Source: QQWI01 sp964522015
GTDB lineage: Bacteria > Bacillota > Clostridia > Peptostreptococcales > Acidaminobacteraceae
Reading direction: 5' to 3'
Assembly: GCA_964522015.1 (NCBI GenBank)
Contig: CAZFST010000016.1
Coordinates: forward strand, 1 to 64,000
DNA: 64,000 nucleotides
Part shown: positions 18,716 to 27,745 of the stretch, piece after piece
How positions within the stretch are numbered: position 1 is the first letter of the stretch
Layout: every line of letters starts with the position of its first letter
Program-made: the position numbers and the translations under genes
The notes under the pieces: generated by a model
The model's database searches: none
Told to the model about the DNA's origin: nothing
Seen by the model: the letters and a program-made list of their open reading frames with translations, nothing else

Positions 18716-20778
18716 TTTATAAACCCATGTAATAATCGTCCTGGAGTAAGATAAGTCTTATTTTCAGTCTGCTTATCCCAATAGAAAATTTCAAATCCAA
18801 TCAGATATGAGTCACCGTTCGTGACTAACTCTCGAGAAATCAAGACTTCATCACCTAGGTCTAAGGTACTGAGTGATGGGTCATATGGAAAATCGATTGC
18901 TAAATCCTCAATCTTATTCGCTTCATTATATGATGATTTCAATCCGTAAAAATACAGTATTGGCTCATAATCCACGTAATTCTTTTTCAATAAGCGCACA
19001 GAGTACTGGTAAGTATCCTCCGATTTTTTTTCTAAGTTCGTAGAAATCAATACGAAATCATCCCCAAAATTCACACCTTTCACAATATCACCATATACAT
19101 CATGAACTGTAACAATAGGTTGATTTGTTTCAAAATTCGTTTGGCCTATCTTCAACAAACTCAACTTGACGTTTTGAGTAGGTTTTTGAAGGCATAGCTT
19201 ATCTGGTTTAAGTATATTCTGTTGAACGCAGAATTGATTAGTGCTTCCTATCTGCATATAATTGATGATTATTTCGTCACTAAACGGTTCCAGATTGATA
19301 GAATACTTACCCGAACTCAGCTTAAGTTTTTCATAGTAATAGCCTGAACTATTATTGATCCTTATTTTTTTGCTCGTTGGTCCTACTATATCAATTTGCA
19401 CGACACTTTGTTCAGTATTACGAAATTCAATATATATTTCCAGTTCATCTTTAACATCTACTGATAAAGACTGTCCTTTCAATACAAACGGTACAACAAT
19501 ACGAGGCGAAAAATTTAAGCTCAATAAAACGATAACAAGGAATGCAGTAACAATATGCCTCCATTTGAAATTCAAATCTTTTTCATAATGATTAATTGAA
19601 GATGATAACATCATCCACGAACCCAAAAAAAACCATACGCACCTAATGTTTTCAATATTGAAGAACAAAGACATTACAACTACTACCAATACATACATTC
19701 GAGCATAACGAACTTTGTAATTTTTAATGAACAAACCCAATATTAGAAAATATAAGACGAAACCAAGCAAACCGTTTTCTGCATAAAATGATAAAAACGT
19801 ATTGTGTGTTACTAGTTCTGTGGTTCCAGTCTCTTCGTTAAACATGCGGAAGTATTTTTCTGAATTGACTGGATACTGGCCTGTTCCAACACCGCTGAGC
19901 CAATAATCATTGCCCATCTCAGTAGCCACACGACTCAAAACATTCCGATAATCACTGGCCCTTTCAGTATCATAATAAGCGCGATAGACAAGGGCGTCAA
20001 TATGCTTTGAACCTAATATTTCCACCTCAACAAAAAGCGTCGCTACTATCAGGATAATGCTAAAACTCAACAGTACCAATGCTTTCTTAGGCATTTTGCG
20101 CATTTCAAATAAATAGAAAAGAGCAAGCATAATCACTACGATGAAACACGTCCTCGAACCTGTCAATATAATTCCAAATACAAACGGAAGAAAACTTATT
20201 AAAAGCGCACTCTTGACATAGACATTATTATTGATTTCAAAGAGCGCAACACCAAAAATCGCTCCGAATAAGCAGACCATCCCCGCCACATTCGGGTCGT
20301 TGGCAAGTGAAACCATGCGATTAAGTCCTACCCACTCAAATCGAAAGACGAATATTCCCAATAAACCAATCACTAAAAATAAGTATGAAGCAAGATACGA
20401 AACAACTAAGAAACGCTTTGCTCCTAAAATTTCAATCACTTTTAAACCTGCCAGAAAATAAGCAAAACTTACGAGAAATTTAAGGTTAGCAAAAATCATT
20501 CCGAATATTGATAATTTTTCGACGTCTATGAAAAAAGAAGCAAAAGAACTGAAAATTCTAATTATGACAAGGAAAAAGAAAACTTTTACAATATGGTTTT
20601 TTACTATAACCTTGCGCCACTGGACATCTTTAACAAAATCAATTAATATAAGCGGCCCTAATATTAACATCAAAAAATCCGCCGGAGAGAAGTTGAAAGC
20701 ATAGGGATATTCAATTACTTTAGTCACTAGCATTAAGGGAATTAAACACATATACAAGATTTGTTTAAACGCTTTCAT
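18712..20778 (-). CDS. O-antigen-ligase/Wzy_C family membrane protein with long C-terminal extension
   Basis: A 688-aa protein. The first ~420 residues are polytopic and carry the family signature GVGTGQYPV ... THNTFLSFYAENGLLGFVLYF around the large extracellular loop. The last ~260 residues are soluble, rich in beta-type sequence and probably outside the cell; I do not recognise that domain. The protein could ligate the finished polysaccharide to a carrier or act as a polymerase. Start and stop overlap both neighbours, and AAGGAG precedes the ATG. Confidence 0.78.
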   Translation of the reverse strand: MKAFKQILYMCLIPLMLVTKVIEYPYAFNFSPADFLMLILGPLILIDFVKDVQWRKVIVKNHIVKVFFFLVIIRIFSSFASFFIDVEKLSIFGMIFANLKFLVSFAYFLAGLKVIEILGAKRFLVVSYLASYLFLVIGLLGIFVFRFEWVGLNRMVSLANDPNVAGMVCLFGAIFGVALFEINNNVYVKSALLISFLPFVFGIILTGSRTCFIVVIMLALFYLFEMRKMPKKALVLLSFSIILIVATLFVEVEILGSKHIDALVYRAYYDTERASDYRNVLSRVATEMGNDYWLSGVGTGQYPVNSEKYFRMFNEETGTTELVTHNTFLSFYAENGLLGFVLYFLILGLFIKNYKVRYARMYVLVVVVMSLFFNIENIRCVWFFLGSWMMLSSSINHYEKDLNFKWRHIVTAFLVIVLLSLNFSPRIVVPFVLKGQSLSVDVKDELEIYIEFRNTEQSVVQIDIVGPTSKKIRINNSSGYYYEKLKLSSGKYSINLEPFSDEIIINYMQIGSTNQFCVQQNILKPDKLCLQKPTQNVKLSLLKIGQTNFETNQPIVTVHDVYGDIVKGVNFGDDFVLISTNLEKKSEDTYQYSVRLLKKNYVDYEPILYFYGLKSSYNEANKIEDLAIDFPYDPSLSTLDLGDEVLISRELVTNGDSYLIGFEIFYWDKQTENKTYLTPGRLLHGFIK

Positions 20779-22007
20779 TACGCACTCCTTTTTTGATAAT
20801 AAATATAATAAAAACCTGTAATCAGAGAATTGGATATCACACTAATTACAGTAGCATATAGTATTTCTTTTGGGCTATTAGAAATATGGCTTAACAATCC
20901 ATTCAGACCAAGACAAAGCACACTGATAAAAGCTAACCAAAATATTTGTCTTTCCAAAATGAAAAAGCGCATTAATACTTCCCGTAATGAGAGTGGTATA
21001 AGTAAAACACCATACATCTTTAACGAAAAAACTAGGAACTCTAGCTGAGTACTGCTCTTTCCAAACAAAAGCTTAAGTACCCACTCACCAAAAATAAAAA
21101 CCCCGATAGTGGCTACGCTACTTAATATTAACATAACTACAAGTTGCTTTAGGATAATTTTATTAACACCATTTCGATCTTTAAGTTGATGTATTTTCAC
21201 TAATTTTGGATAACTCACAGTTGTTATGGCCAAAACAAAGATTCCAAGAAAAAGAAAACTAAATTTGCTACCTAAATCAACAATAGTCGCATAACCCTCG
21301 CTATAGGCGCTAATAAAACGACGATCAATAAAGAGATTTAATTGTTCAAAAGAAAGCGCGAGACCGATAAGTAATATCTCAAAACTATATCCTTCTTTCT
21401 GCCCTTTTAAAGATGAATGCCAAAGGCAATAAAAATCGAAATCCCAAAGAAGCCAAAGTGTTTGCAGTAACATTGCTATCAATAAACTCCAAGGTAAAAG
21501 TGATTTATTGCTCAGCATTGAAAAAAAAATAATGGCTAAATTAAAAACAAGACCATTTATGTGTGTATGAAAAAACCTTTCCCTTATTTGATGAAAAGCC
21601 ATCAGTGAATACAGGGTTGGGACCATAGGCAAAGCCAGCACAGCCATATCTGTAAAAGCTTTTATCTCTATCCCACTACCGACATAAAGTAGGTTAATTA
21701 ACCAATTGGGGTAAAAAAAATACATACCACAAATAACAATGGCTATACTAGTTGCTGGCACAATAAATTGCTTTAAGACGCTGTAATCCTCTTCATTGCC
21801 TTTAAGTCTTGAAATGAGATTTAACGTGATTGCTTTACCAATCAGAGCGTAAAGAGTAAGCACCAAAGATAATCCAACATAAAAGCCATCAGAAAACGAA
21901 TCAATTCCATATACTTTAGAGACTAATATATCTCGAAAAAAACCTGTCCCCTTAATAATCATCAGAATGACAGTTACCTGTATAATCCAAAAGTTCTGTT
22001 TACGCAT
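20778..22007 (-). CDS. MurJ/MviN-like lipid flippase
   Basis: A 409-aa protein with about twelve hydrophobic segments and the MviN-type N-terminus (GFFRDILVSKVYGIDSFSDGFYVG). It is shorter than typical housekeeping MurJ, and its place in a polysaccharide operon, overlapping the ligase-family gene by one base, argues for flipping of a polysaccharide precursor. The locus thus has this protein and the Wzx at 948-2189; which one serves the repeat unit cannot be settled from sequence. Confidence 0.8.
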   Translation of the reverse strand: MRKQNFWIIQVTVILMIIKGTGFFRDILVSKVYGIDSFSDGFYVGLSLVLTLYALIGKAITLNLISRLKGNEEDYSVLKQFIVPATSIAIVICGMYFFYPNWLINLLYVGSGIEIKAFTDMAVLALPMVPTLYSLMAFHQIRERFFHTHINGLVFNLAIIFFSMLSNKSLLPWSLLIAMLLQTLWLLWDFDFYCLWHSSLKGQKEGYSFEILLIGLALSFEQLNLFIDRRFISAYSEGYATIVDLGSKFSFLFLGIFVLAITTVSYPKLVKIHQLKDRNGVNKIILKQLVVMLILSSVATIGVFIFGEWVLKLLFGKSSTQLEFLVFSLKMYGVLLIPLSLREVLMRFFILERQIFWLAFISVLCLGLNGLLSHISNSPKEILYATVISVISNSLITGFYYIYYQKRSA

Positions 22008-22084
22008 GAGCTAACCTTTCGTTCTTCATTTAATCATCTTATCTAACAAAAGGTTCTGGGTTTATTGTTTTACAGTAGGATATC

Positions 22085-23143
22085 TTAATTCTTATCATCA
22101 GCTTTCCAATATGCGATAAGGAATGTGATAAATACGCCCACCATTAAGCCTACCACTAATGCAACAGCTAAAGAAAGTGATTTCCTTGGAGCAATAGGGG
22201 AGTTATTGACACTCACAGTATCCTTCATAATCATTCTGCTGCTCATAACATTTAAAAAACGGTTATTTATTTTCACACTTGAATCACCTAGAAGAAGCTT
22301 AGTTATAGCTTCATCTTCATACTTAATGTCATTTAAATGTCTTTTGTTAATTTCGTTTTCAACTTCGATGACAGCAATTCTTTTTTTGATATCAATAATC
22401 TGCATTTCTAAAGCCTGATAGTTCGGATTAATTACCTCTTCAAGCATCATTTCCTCTGTTAACAAAGCTTGAGGAATTCCTCTTTCGTTAGCAACCTGAG
22501 CTGCATAAACAGGATTAGAAAGCATAAGTCGCTTCAGAGAAATAGCGGGTTCTAGGGTCTCAATTATTTTTTCTAAACCAACTAACTGTTTTTCTATAAC
22601 TTCTTTTTCATTCTCTGCTAGCAGAATCGAATTGTTTAATTGTGCGTAAAAAAAGCCGAGAGCCATTTTCTTGTATCTTAAATTTACTTCTTCGATAAAA
22701 ACATTCGATAAAACTTTCAATTGCTCCTTGGCCAAGGCCGGTGAATTTGCCTTAAGTTTAATTGTAAATTGGTTTGACTCCTCATCCATCTTCACTGATA
22801 CTTTTTTTACAGCCACTTCTATGGATGATTCTTCCACCATGGCATCCCCCACAGTAGTTTGAACCCACTTTTCCATTACTCGGTCAGAAACAACATATGC
22901 AAGAATATCTTTCACTGTATTTTCAGAAAAGGCATAAGAACCATACTGAGTCTCTACGGATTCTGGGATACTAATGATTCCTTCAAGTCGTGCTTCGTAG
23001 GTTGGGTTAACGAGAAACCATAAAAAAACAAATGCAACTATCCCAAACACTAAGGGAAAGCCAATAACAATTTTCCAATATGTGATTAGGTATTTAATAA
23101 GTTCTTTAAAACTAATTTGTTGTTCTGTAGAGTGTTGATCCAT
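22085..23143 (-). CDS. Wzz-family chain-length determinant
   Basis: This 352-aa protein has the polysaccharide co-polymerase layout: a short cytoplasmic N-terminus, a membrane helix near residues 28-50, a long extracellular part with predicted coiled-coil helices (about 165-280), the proline-rich SPIAPRKSLS segment and a second helix near the C-terminus. There is no fused tyrosine kinase domain and no kinase gene next to it, so it resembles Gram-negative-style Wzz more than CapA/CapB pairs. It should set the length of the polymer. Confidence 0.82.
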   Translation of the reverse strand: MDQHSTEQQISFKELIKYLITYWKIVIGFPLVFGIVAFVFLWFLVNPTYEARLEGIISIPESVETQYGSYAFSENTVKDILAYVVSDRVMEKWVQTTVGDAMVEESSIEVAVKKVSVKMDEESNQFTIKLKANSPALAKEQLKVLSNVFIEEVNLRYKKMALGFFYAQLNNSILLAENEKEVIEKQLVGLEKIIETLEPAISLKRLMLSNPVYAAQVANERGIPQALLTEEMMLEEVINPNYQALEMQIIDIKKRIAVIEVENEINKRHLNDIKYEDEAITKLLLGDSSVKINNRFLNVMSSRMIMKDTVSVNNSPIAPRKSLSLAVALVVGLMVGVFITFLIAYWKADDKN

Positions 23144-23175
23144 TTTAATGCCCTCATTTTCATGTTATTTTATAT

Positions 23176-25023
23176 TTAAATTTTACATTCAAATTCGTAG
23201 GTAGGTATAAAGCGCTTAAGTGTTTTTCTTACTTCTACTTCATCGCATTCAAGTGCCTTCTGAAAATCCTCAAGCATTTCTGATGCATATTCCAAATCAA
23301 TTAGTTCAAGTTTCTCAATAAAAATCTTCTCGTAGGCTGTTCTTACCGCGTGTTCTTCATTCAATATAAGTTCTTCAAACATCTTCTCTCCTGGTCTTAG
23401 TCCCGTAAATTGAATCTGAATATCTTCATAGGGTTTAAGTCCAGATAGCCTTATAATATTCTCTGCAAGTTGAACGATTTTCACTGGTTCGCCCATATCT
23501 AATACAAATATTTCTGAGTTGCCTGCAAATGAACTAGCTTGGATTACAAGTCTTGCAGCTTCTGGAATTGTCATGAAGTAACGCTCTATGTCTGGGTGTG
23601 TTACCGTAATTGGTCCCCCTTCTTCTATTTGCTTTTTAAATATTGGTATCACTGATCCATTGGAACCGAGAACATTGCCAAAGCGAACTGCCACAAACTT
23701 TGTAGTCATACAAGCGTGCTGAGATTGAATGAGCATTTCTGCAATGCGCTTTGTAGCTCCCATTACATTTGTTGGATTTACAGCTTTATCTGTGCTAATT
23801 AGTACAAAGCGATCAACACTATGTTTTTTGGCAGCTTGAATTAAATTGTAGGTGCCAAAAATATTATTCTTTATTGCTTCAGTTGGATTAGCTTCCATTA
23901 GTGGTACATGTTTATGTGCAGCCGCATGGAACACTACAAAGGGTCTATACCTATTTAACACTTCATCTAATCGGGCCGCATCACGCACCGATGCAATCAC
24001 AATATTCATTTTCAAGTTAGGATAAGTTTTCTTTAATTCGTGTTCTAATGAAAAAACGCCGTTTTCATAAATATCCAAAACAACCAATAGATCAGGGTTA
24101 AAACGAGCAATCTGACGGCATAGTTCTGAGCCAATGGAGCCACCACCGCCGGTGACAAGGATTGTCTTGCCATTCACATAGGCTTCCATTGCATCTGTAT
24201 TTAATTTTATTTCATCTCGACCCAAAAGGTCAGTAATTTCAACATTGCGAATAGAAGAGATATCTAATTTGCCATCGATGAGCTCATAGATACCTGGTAC
24301 AATTTTTAAATCACAGTCGCAACCCGAAGTTTCCTTTATGATTTCTTGAATTGTACTCTTACTGGCTGATGGGATTGCAATGATAATTTGATTGATGGCT
24401 TCACGGAGAACTACTTCGCGAATACTTAAACGTGTACCAACAACAAGAACACCATTGATGTCACTACCTATTTTACTTAAATCATCGTCAATGACTGCTA
24501 CGGGGACACTATTAAGATTCACGTGATTTTTAAGTTCTTTAATAATTGTGGCACCGGCACGGCCAGCACCAATCACTAAAACTCTTTGCTGTGTTTTACC
24601 ACTGCGTTGATGCCGCTCTTTATAAACACGGATAATTCTATAACTCAAACGAACACCGCCTATTAGCAATGTATCAAAGACAAAAGTAAGTACATAGATA
24701 CTTCTTGGAAGCTGCATATCCACTATGAGCATGTAACCCATAAATGCAGTGGTGGCAAACAATGATGAAAACACAATTTGAACCAATTCTTCCACCGAGG
24801 CATAACGCCATAAAGAATTGTACATTTTCATTAGATAAAAAATGACTATCTTAATCAAGGTAACAGTGATAGCAATCTTCAAATATATTTGAAAATAATC
24901 TATAGACTCCTGAGAATAAAAAGCGCTCTGATCAAATCGTATATAAAATGCAACTAAGAACGATAAATGGATTGCAAGTATATCAGCTATTAAAAGGCCA
25001 ATCTGTCTTATTCTTTTTGCCAT
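23176..25023 (-). CDS. Membrane UDP-HexNAc 4,6-dehydratase (PglF/EpsC/CapD family)
   Basis: A 615-aa protein: four N-terminal membrane helices (about 1-125), a first Rossmann domain (VLVIGAGRAGATIIKEL), then the catalytic SDR domain (ILVTGGGGSIGSELCRQ, HAAAHKHVPLME, STDKAVNPTNVMGATKR, with Met in place of Tyr) and the C-terminal LRPGEKMFEEL motif. It converts UDP-GlcNAc to UDP-4-keto-6-deoxy-GlcNAc, feeding the aminotransferase. It is the first gene of the operon behind the promoter at 25132-25160. Confidence 0.88.
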   Translation of the reverse strand: MAKRIRQIGLLIADILAIHLSFLVAFYIRFDQSAFYSQESIDYFQIYLKIAITVTLIKIVIFYLMKMYNSLWRYASVEELVQIVFSSLFATTAFMGYMLIVDMQLPRSIYVLTFVFDTLLIGGVRLSYRIIRVYKERHQRSGKTQQRVLVIGAGRAGATIIKELKNHVNLNSVPVAVIDDDLSKIGSDINGVLVVGTRLSIREVVLREAINQIIIAIPSASKSTIQEIIKETSGCDCDLKIVPGIYELIDGKLDISSIRNVEITDLLGRDEIKLNTDAMEAYVNGKTILVTGGGGSIGSELCRQIARFNPDLLVVLDIYENGVFSLEHELKKTYPNLKMNIVIASVRDAARLDEVLNRYRPFVVFHAAAHKHVPLMEANPTEAIKNNIFGTYNLIQAAKKHSVDRFVLISTDKAVNPTNVMGATKRIAEMLIQSQHACMTTKFVAVRFGNVLGSNGSVIPIFKKQIEEGGPITVTHPDIERYFMTIPEAARLVIQASSFAGNSEIFVLDMGEPVKIVQLAENIIRLSGLKPYEDIQIQFTGLRPGEKMFEELILNEEHAVRTAYEKIFIEKLELIDLEYASEMLEDFQKALECDEVEVRKTLKRFIPTYEFECKI

Positions 25024-25131
25024 GATTTTGTCCCCAGTTCTAATTTGTTCAATCGTTGAAAAGGATTGTCTATCGCCTGATTAACAGTCCATAATGTGAA
25101 AGACAATACATTAGTAAAAGTCCACTAGAGT

Positions 25132-25160
25132 AGTATAACCCTAATCATATGGGTTGACAA
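25132..25160 (-). promoter_or_regulatory. Promoter of the polysaccharide operon
   Basis: On the minus strand TTGTCA (25160-25155) and TATACT (25137-25132) are separated by exactly 17 bp, each one base from the sigma-A consensus. The predicted start is about 100 nt ahead of the first gene. No other promoter this strong was noticed in the next 20 kb. Confidence 0.75.
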
Positions 25161-25198
25161 ACCTTTTATCAATAAAGTCATCTAATTGTTAAATTGGT

Positions 25199-25236
25199 AA
25201 AAAAATCGGTGGTAGCCTTAATAAAGGCTACCACCG
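25199..25236 (-). terminator. Rho-independent terminator after hbd copy 1
   Basis: A perfect 13-bp stem (CGGTGGTAGCCTT / AAGGCTACCACCG) with a 4-nt AATA loop is followed on the minus strand by a run of seven T. It lies 10 bp after the hbd stop and insulates it from the polysaccharide promoter. Confidence 0.9.
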
Positions 25237-25245
25237 TGTCCATTT

Positions 25246-26088
25246 TTAGTATTTATAAAAGCCCTGGCCTGTTTTGCGACCAAGTAAGCCACCTCGGACC
25301 ATTTTTCTAAGGAGTGGGTGTGCTCGGTACTTGCTATCCCCTGTTTCTGTAAAGAGGACGTCCATGATTGCCAAATTCACATCGTTACCAATCAAATCTG
25401 CGAGGGCAAGGGGGCCAATGGGGTGATTGGCACCCAGTTTCATGGCTTGGTCTATATCTTCTGCCGAGGCAACGCCTTCAGAAAGAATGCCAATGGCTTC
25501 ATTGATCATAGGAATAAGAATACGATTGACAACAAAGCCTGGGGCTTCTTTAACTTCAATGGCAGTCTTGCCCATGGCTTCTGCCACTTCTTTTATTTTA
25601 GAAAATACATCATCTGATGTGGCAATACCCCTGATGATTTCAACCAGCTTCATCATCGGAACTGGATTAAAGAAGTGCATGCCGATGACTTGACTTGATC
25701 TGCCAGTGGCAGCCCCAATTTCAGTAATAGATAAGGAAGATGTGTTAGTTGCCAAAATCGTTTCTTTTGAACAAACTTGGTCTAGTTCTTTGAAGATTGC
25801 TTTTTTTAGATTCATGTTTTCAGTAGCGGCTTCAATCACAAGGTCGCAATCACTGAGGGCATTGATATCAGTTGATGGTTGTATGTTACTAAGTGCTTGA
25901 GTTTTGGCTTCTTCGCTCATCACACCTTTTGAGACCAGTTTATCGTAGCCCTTTGTAATGGCAGCAGTAGCCCGCACCAAGGCGTTTTCATCAATGTCTC
26001 GCATCACAACTTTAAAACCAGACTGGGCCAATGTCTGAACAATTCCCATTCCCATTGTACCTGAACCTATCACTGCAATCTTATTCAT
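25246..26088 (-). CDS. hbd: 3-hydroxybutyryl-CoA dehydrogenase, copy 1
   Basis: A 280-aa protein, identical to copy 2 at 28480-29322. The N-terminal Rossmann motif VIGSGTMGMGIVQTLA binds NAD(P); NTSSLSITE and GMHFFNPVPMM (catalytic His) and the C-terminal dimer domain are the family hallmarks. It oxidises or reduces 3-hydroxybutyryl-CoA in butyrate-type fermentation or short-chain beta-oxidation. ATG at 26088 follows AAGGAG; the in-frame codons further upstream are spacer. The upstream crt is broken, but the promoter is intact, so hbd may still be expressed. Confidence 0.92.
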   Translation of the reverse strand: MNKIAVIGSGTMGMGIVQTLAQSGFKVVMRDIDENALVRATAAITKGYDKLVSKGVMSEEAKTQALSNIQPSTDINALSDCDLVIEAATENMNLKKAIFKELDQVCSKETILATNTSSLSITEIGAATGRSSQVIGMHFFNPVPMMKLVEIIRGIATSDDVFSKIKEVAEAMGKTAIEVKEAPGFVVNRILIPMINEAIGILSEGVASAEDIDQAMKLGANHPIGPLALADLIGNDVNLAIMDVLFTETGDSKYRAHPLLRKMVRGGLLGRKTGQGFYKY

Positions 26089-26107
26089 TTGATTTTCTCC
26101 TTGAATT

Positions 26108-26742
26108 TTAATCATTTATAAACTGTGGCTTTTCTTTTTTAAGAAATGCTCCCATGCCTTCTTTTTGATTCTCAGTGGCAAAACATTTTCCAAAGTAGGT
26201 TGCTTCAAGTAGGCAAGCGTTTTCCATGTCCATATCAAAACCTTCTTGTATGGCCTTTTTAGCCATGGCCACTGCTCCGTGGGCATGTTTTGTTACTTTA
26301 AGGGCCAGTGTCATTGCGGCTTCAAGAAGATTTTCCGGTGTTTCTACGCTGTCCACCAAACCAATTCTATAGGCCTCGTCAGCGCCGATGATGTCTCCAG
26401 AATAGATTAACGCTTTTGCTCTTGCTACGCCAACAAGCCGCGGCAGCCTCTGTGTGCCACCAAAACCAGGTATGATGCCAAGACCCACTTCTGGTTGCCC
26501 AAATTTTGCTACGGTGGCCCCAATACGGAAATCACAACTCATGGCAAATTCAAGACCACCACCTAATGCGAAACCATTGACAGCTGAAATAGTTGGCTTT
26601 GATAGTTTTTCTAACTTTGAAAAAACTGCCTGTCCTAGTTGACCAAATGTTTGGCCCCCTTCAGCATCCAGTGCTACCATTTCGGAAATGTCAGCATCGG
26701 CGGCAAGTTGATCTCTAAGCAAAATGTGTTTTCTGTGGTCAT
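26108..26742 (-). pseudogene. crt: Crotonase copy 1, broken by two deletions
   Basis: Compared with the intact copy at 29342-30124 (783 bp), this copy is 148 bp shorter. One 94-bp deletion near the start removes about residues 11-42 and shifts the frame; one 54-bp deletion removes residues 49-66 (through GKGFIAGA), the first oxyanion-hole loop. An open frame of 218 codons remains from an ATG at 26764, upstream of the original start, but it lacks that loop. Both deletion ends show short direct repeats (ATCT; GCA), consistent with slippage. The catalytic glutamates are still encoded. Confidence 0.92.
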
Positions 26743-26778
26743 TGAATAGCCTCCGAATGAACAAATTCTTACTGGTCT

Positions 26779-26807
26779 AGTATATCGCCGATTTTGTGAT
26801 TTCTCAA
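26779..26807 (-). promoter_or_regulatory. Promoter of crt-hbd copy 1
   Basis: TTGAGA (26807-26802) and TATACT (26784-26779) with 17 bp between them on the minus strand. Both boxes and the spacing are the same as upstream of copy 2, although the spacer differs at several positions. Confidence 0.65.
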
Positions 26808-26878
26808 CCACGGTAGCCATGCTGATATACTTACCAACAATATAATCTGAGCGATAAATGTTAGAATCGTAAATCCTC

Positions 26879-27745
26879 TCATTTAAAAGTTACTCGCGTT
26901 CCTACCAGTAGATTCATCAATCCCCATAATTTTCTGACAACCGGAATAATACTTATCCATTCTATATCCTTAGCATAACTGAACGAATTCTGATACCGCA
27001 TCCATAAAACAGCCATATCGTTATCATTTTCAATCTGGTCAAAAACAGCAACTGCTTTTTTAAGTTCTTCAGTAGTTCCTCTCCGTTCTGAGGTCATTAT
27101 AACAGCTTCTTTTAAAAGTGAATAACTAAAATGATCTGCAAACACATTAATTAGTATAAACAAATCGTAAAAATCCCTCATTCTTGTATTAACTACACCT
27201 CTTGTAATAATCGTTTCTAACTTTTCTGCTAAAACTGTTTCAAGATTGTATGCAAACACATCAATCGTTCGATTCTCAATCATCAGCTTATATGAATAGA
27301 TTATTTCTTTGGGCGTAATTCTATCTCCAGTTGTTATATCTACTTTTAACGGAATTTTAGCAGTTCCCATACTCGCCTCTAACGTAACTCTCAGCCCAGG
27401 ATATTCCGCTTCTTCACGAATTTCTTCAATACCTTTAAGTGTCATCGAAATATTATCAAAAATATCAATCTGAATTATTTCTTGAAAAATGGTAGCTATT
27501 CTTTCTCTCTCAAGTGGCAGTCCTATAATTGTTGTGTCCATGTCAATTGTTGCTCTTAGATCCACACCTACCATAGCTGCTACTAACATGCCACCTTTAA
27601 GTATAAAATTATCTTTGAAATTTGATTGAGAAATCCGCTCTAACAAGCGCTCCAACATGTAATTTCTCATTAAAATTTGAGGATTGATATTATTCTTTTT
27701 AGATAAATTTCGAATTTGTGCTTTTAATTGAGTGGCACTCTTCAA
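26879..27745 (-). CDS. AbiEii-type nucleotidyltransferase toxin
   Basis: A 288-aa protein of the AbiEii/AbiGii family. The nucleotidyltransferase core is seen as FILKGGMLVAAM (48-58) and the R-T-D-D cluster RATIDMD (64-70). Family members act as toxins of type IV toxin-antitoxin systems that can abort phage infection; MenT-type relatives modify tRNA. The start overlaps the antitoxin gene by 4 bp, the usual order. The pair is inserted between the two crt-hbd copies. Confidence 0.87.
   Translation of the reverse strand: MKSATQLKAQIRNLSKKNNINPQILMRNYMLERLLERISQSNFKDNFILKGGMLVAAMVGVDLRATIDMDTTIIGLPLERERIATIFQEIIQIDIFDNISMTLKGIEEIREEAEYPGLRVTLEASMGTAKIPLKVDITTGDRITPKEIIYSYKLMIENRTIDVFAYNLETVLAEKLETIITRGVVNTRMRDFYDLFILINVFADHFSYSLLKEAVIMTSERRGTTEELKKAVAVFDQIENDNDMAVLWMRYQNSFSYAKDIEWISIIPVVRKLWGLMNLLVGTRVTFK

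Larger units (their letters stand above)
25243..26807 (-). repeat. crt-hbd duplication, copy 1 (damaged)
   Basis: This segment repeats 28477-30189 nearly base for base, from the hbd stop to the -35 box upstream of crt. It differs by a few substitutions at the hbd 3' end and in crt, and by two deletions (54 and 94 bp) in crt. The sequence diverges abruptly on both sides: own terminator on the left, unrelated DNA right of the promoter. Confidence 0.9.

Noticed and set aside
25318..25693. Plus-strand ORFs inside hbd (also at 28552-28927)
   Set aside because: They are antisense shadows of hbd and are duplicated only because hbd is.
26108..26764. Crotonase copy 1 as an active 218-aa enzyme
   Set aside because: The ATG is upstream of the original start, the N-terminal region is out of frame, and the first oxyanion-hole loop is deleted.
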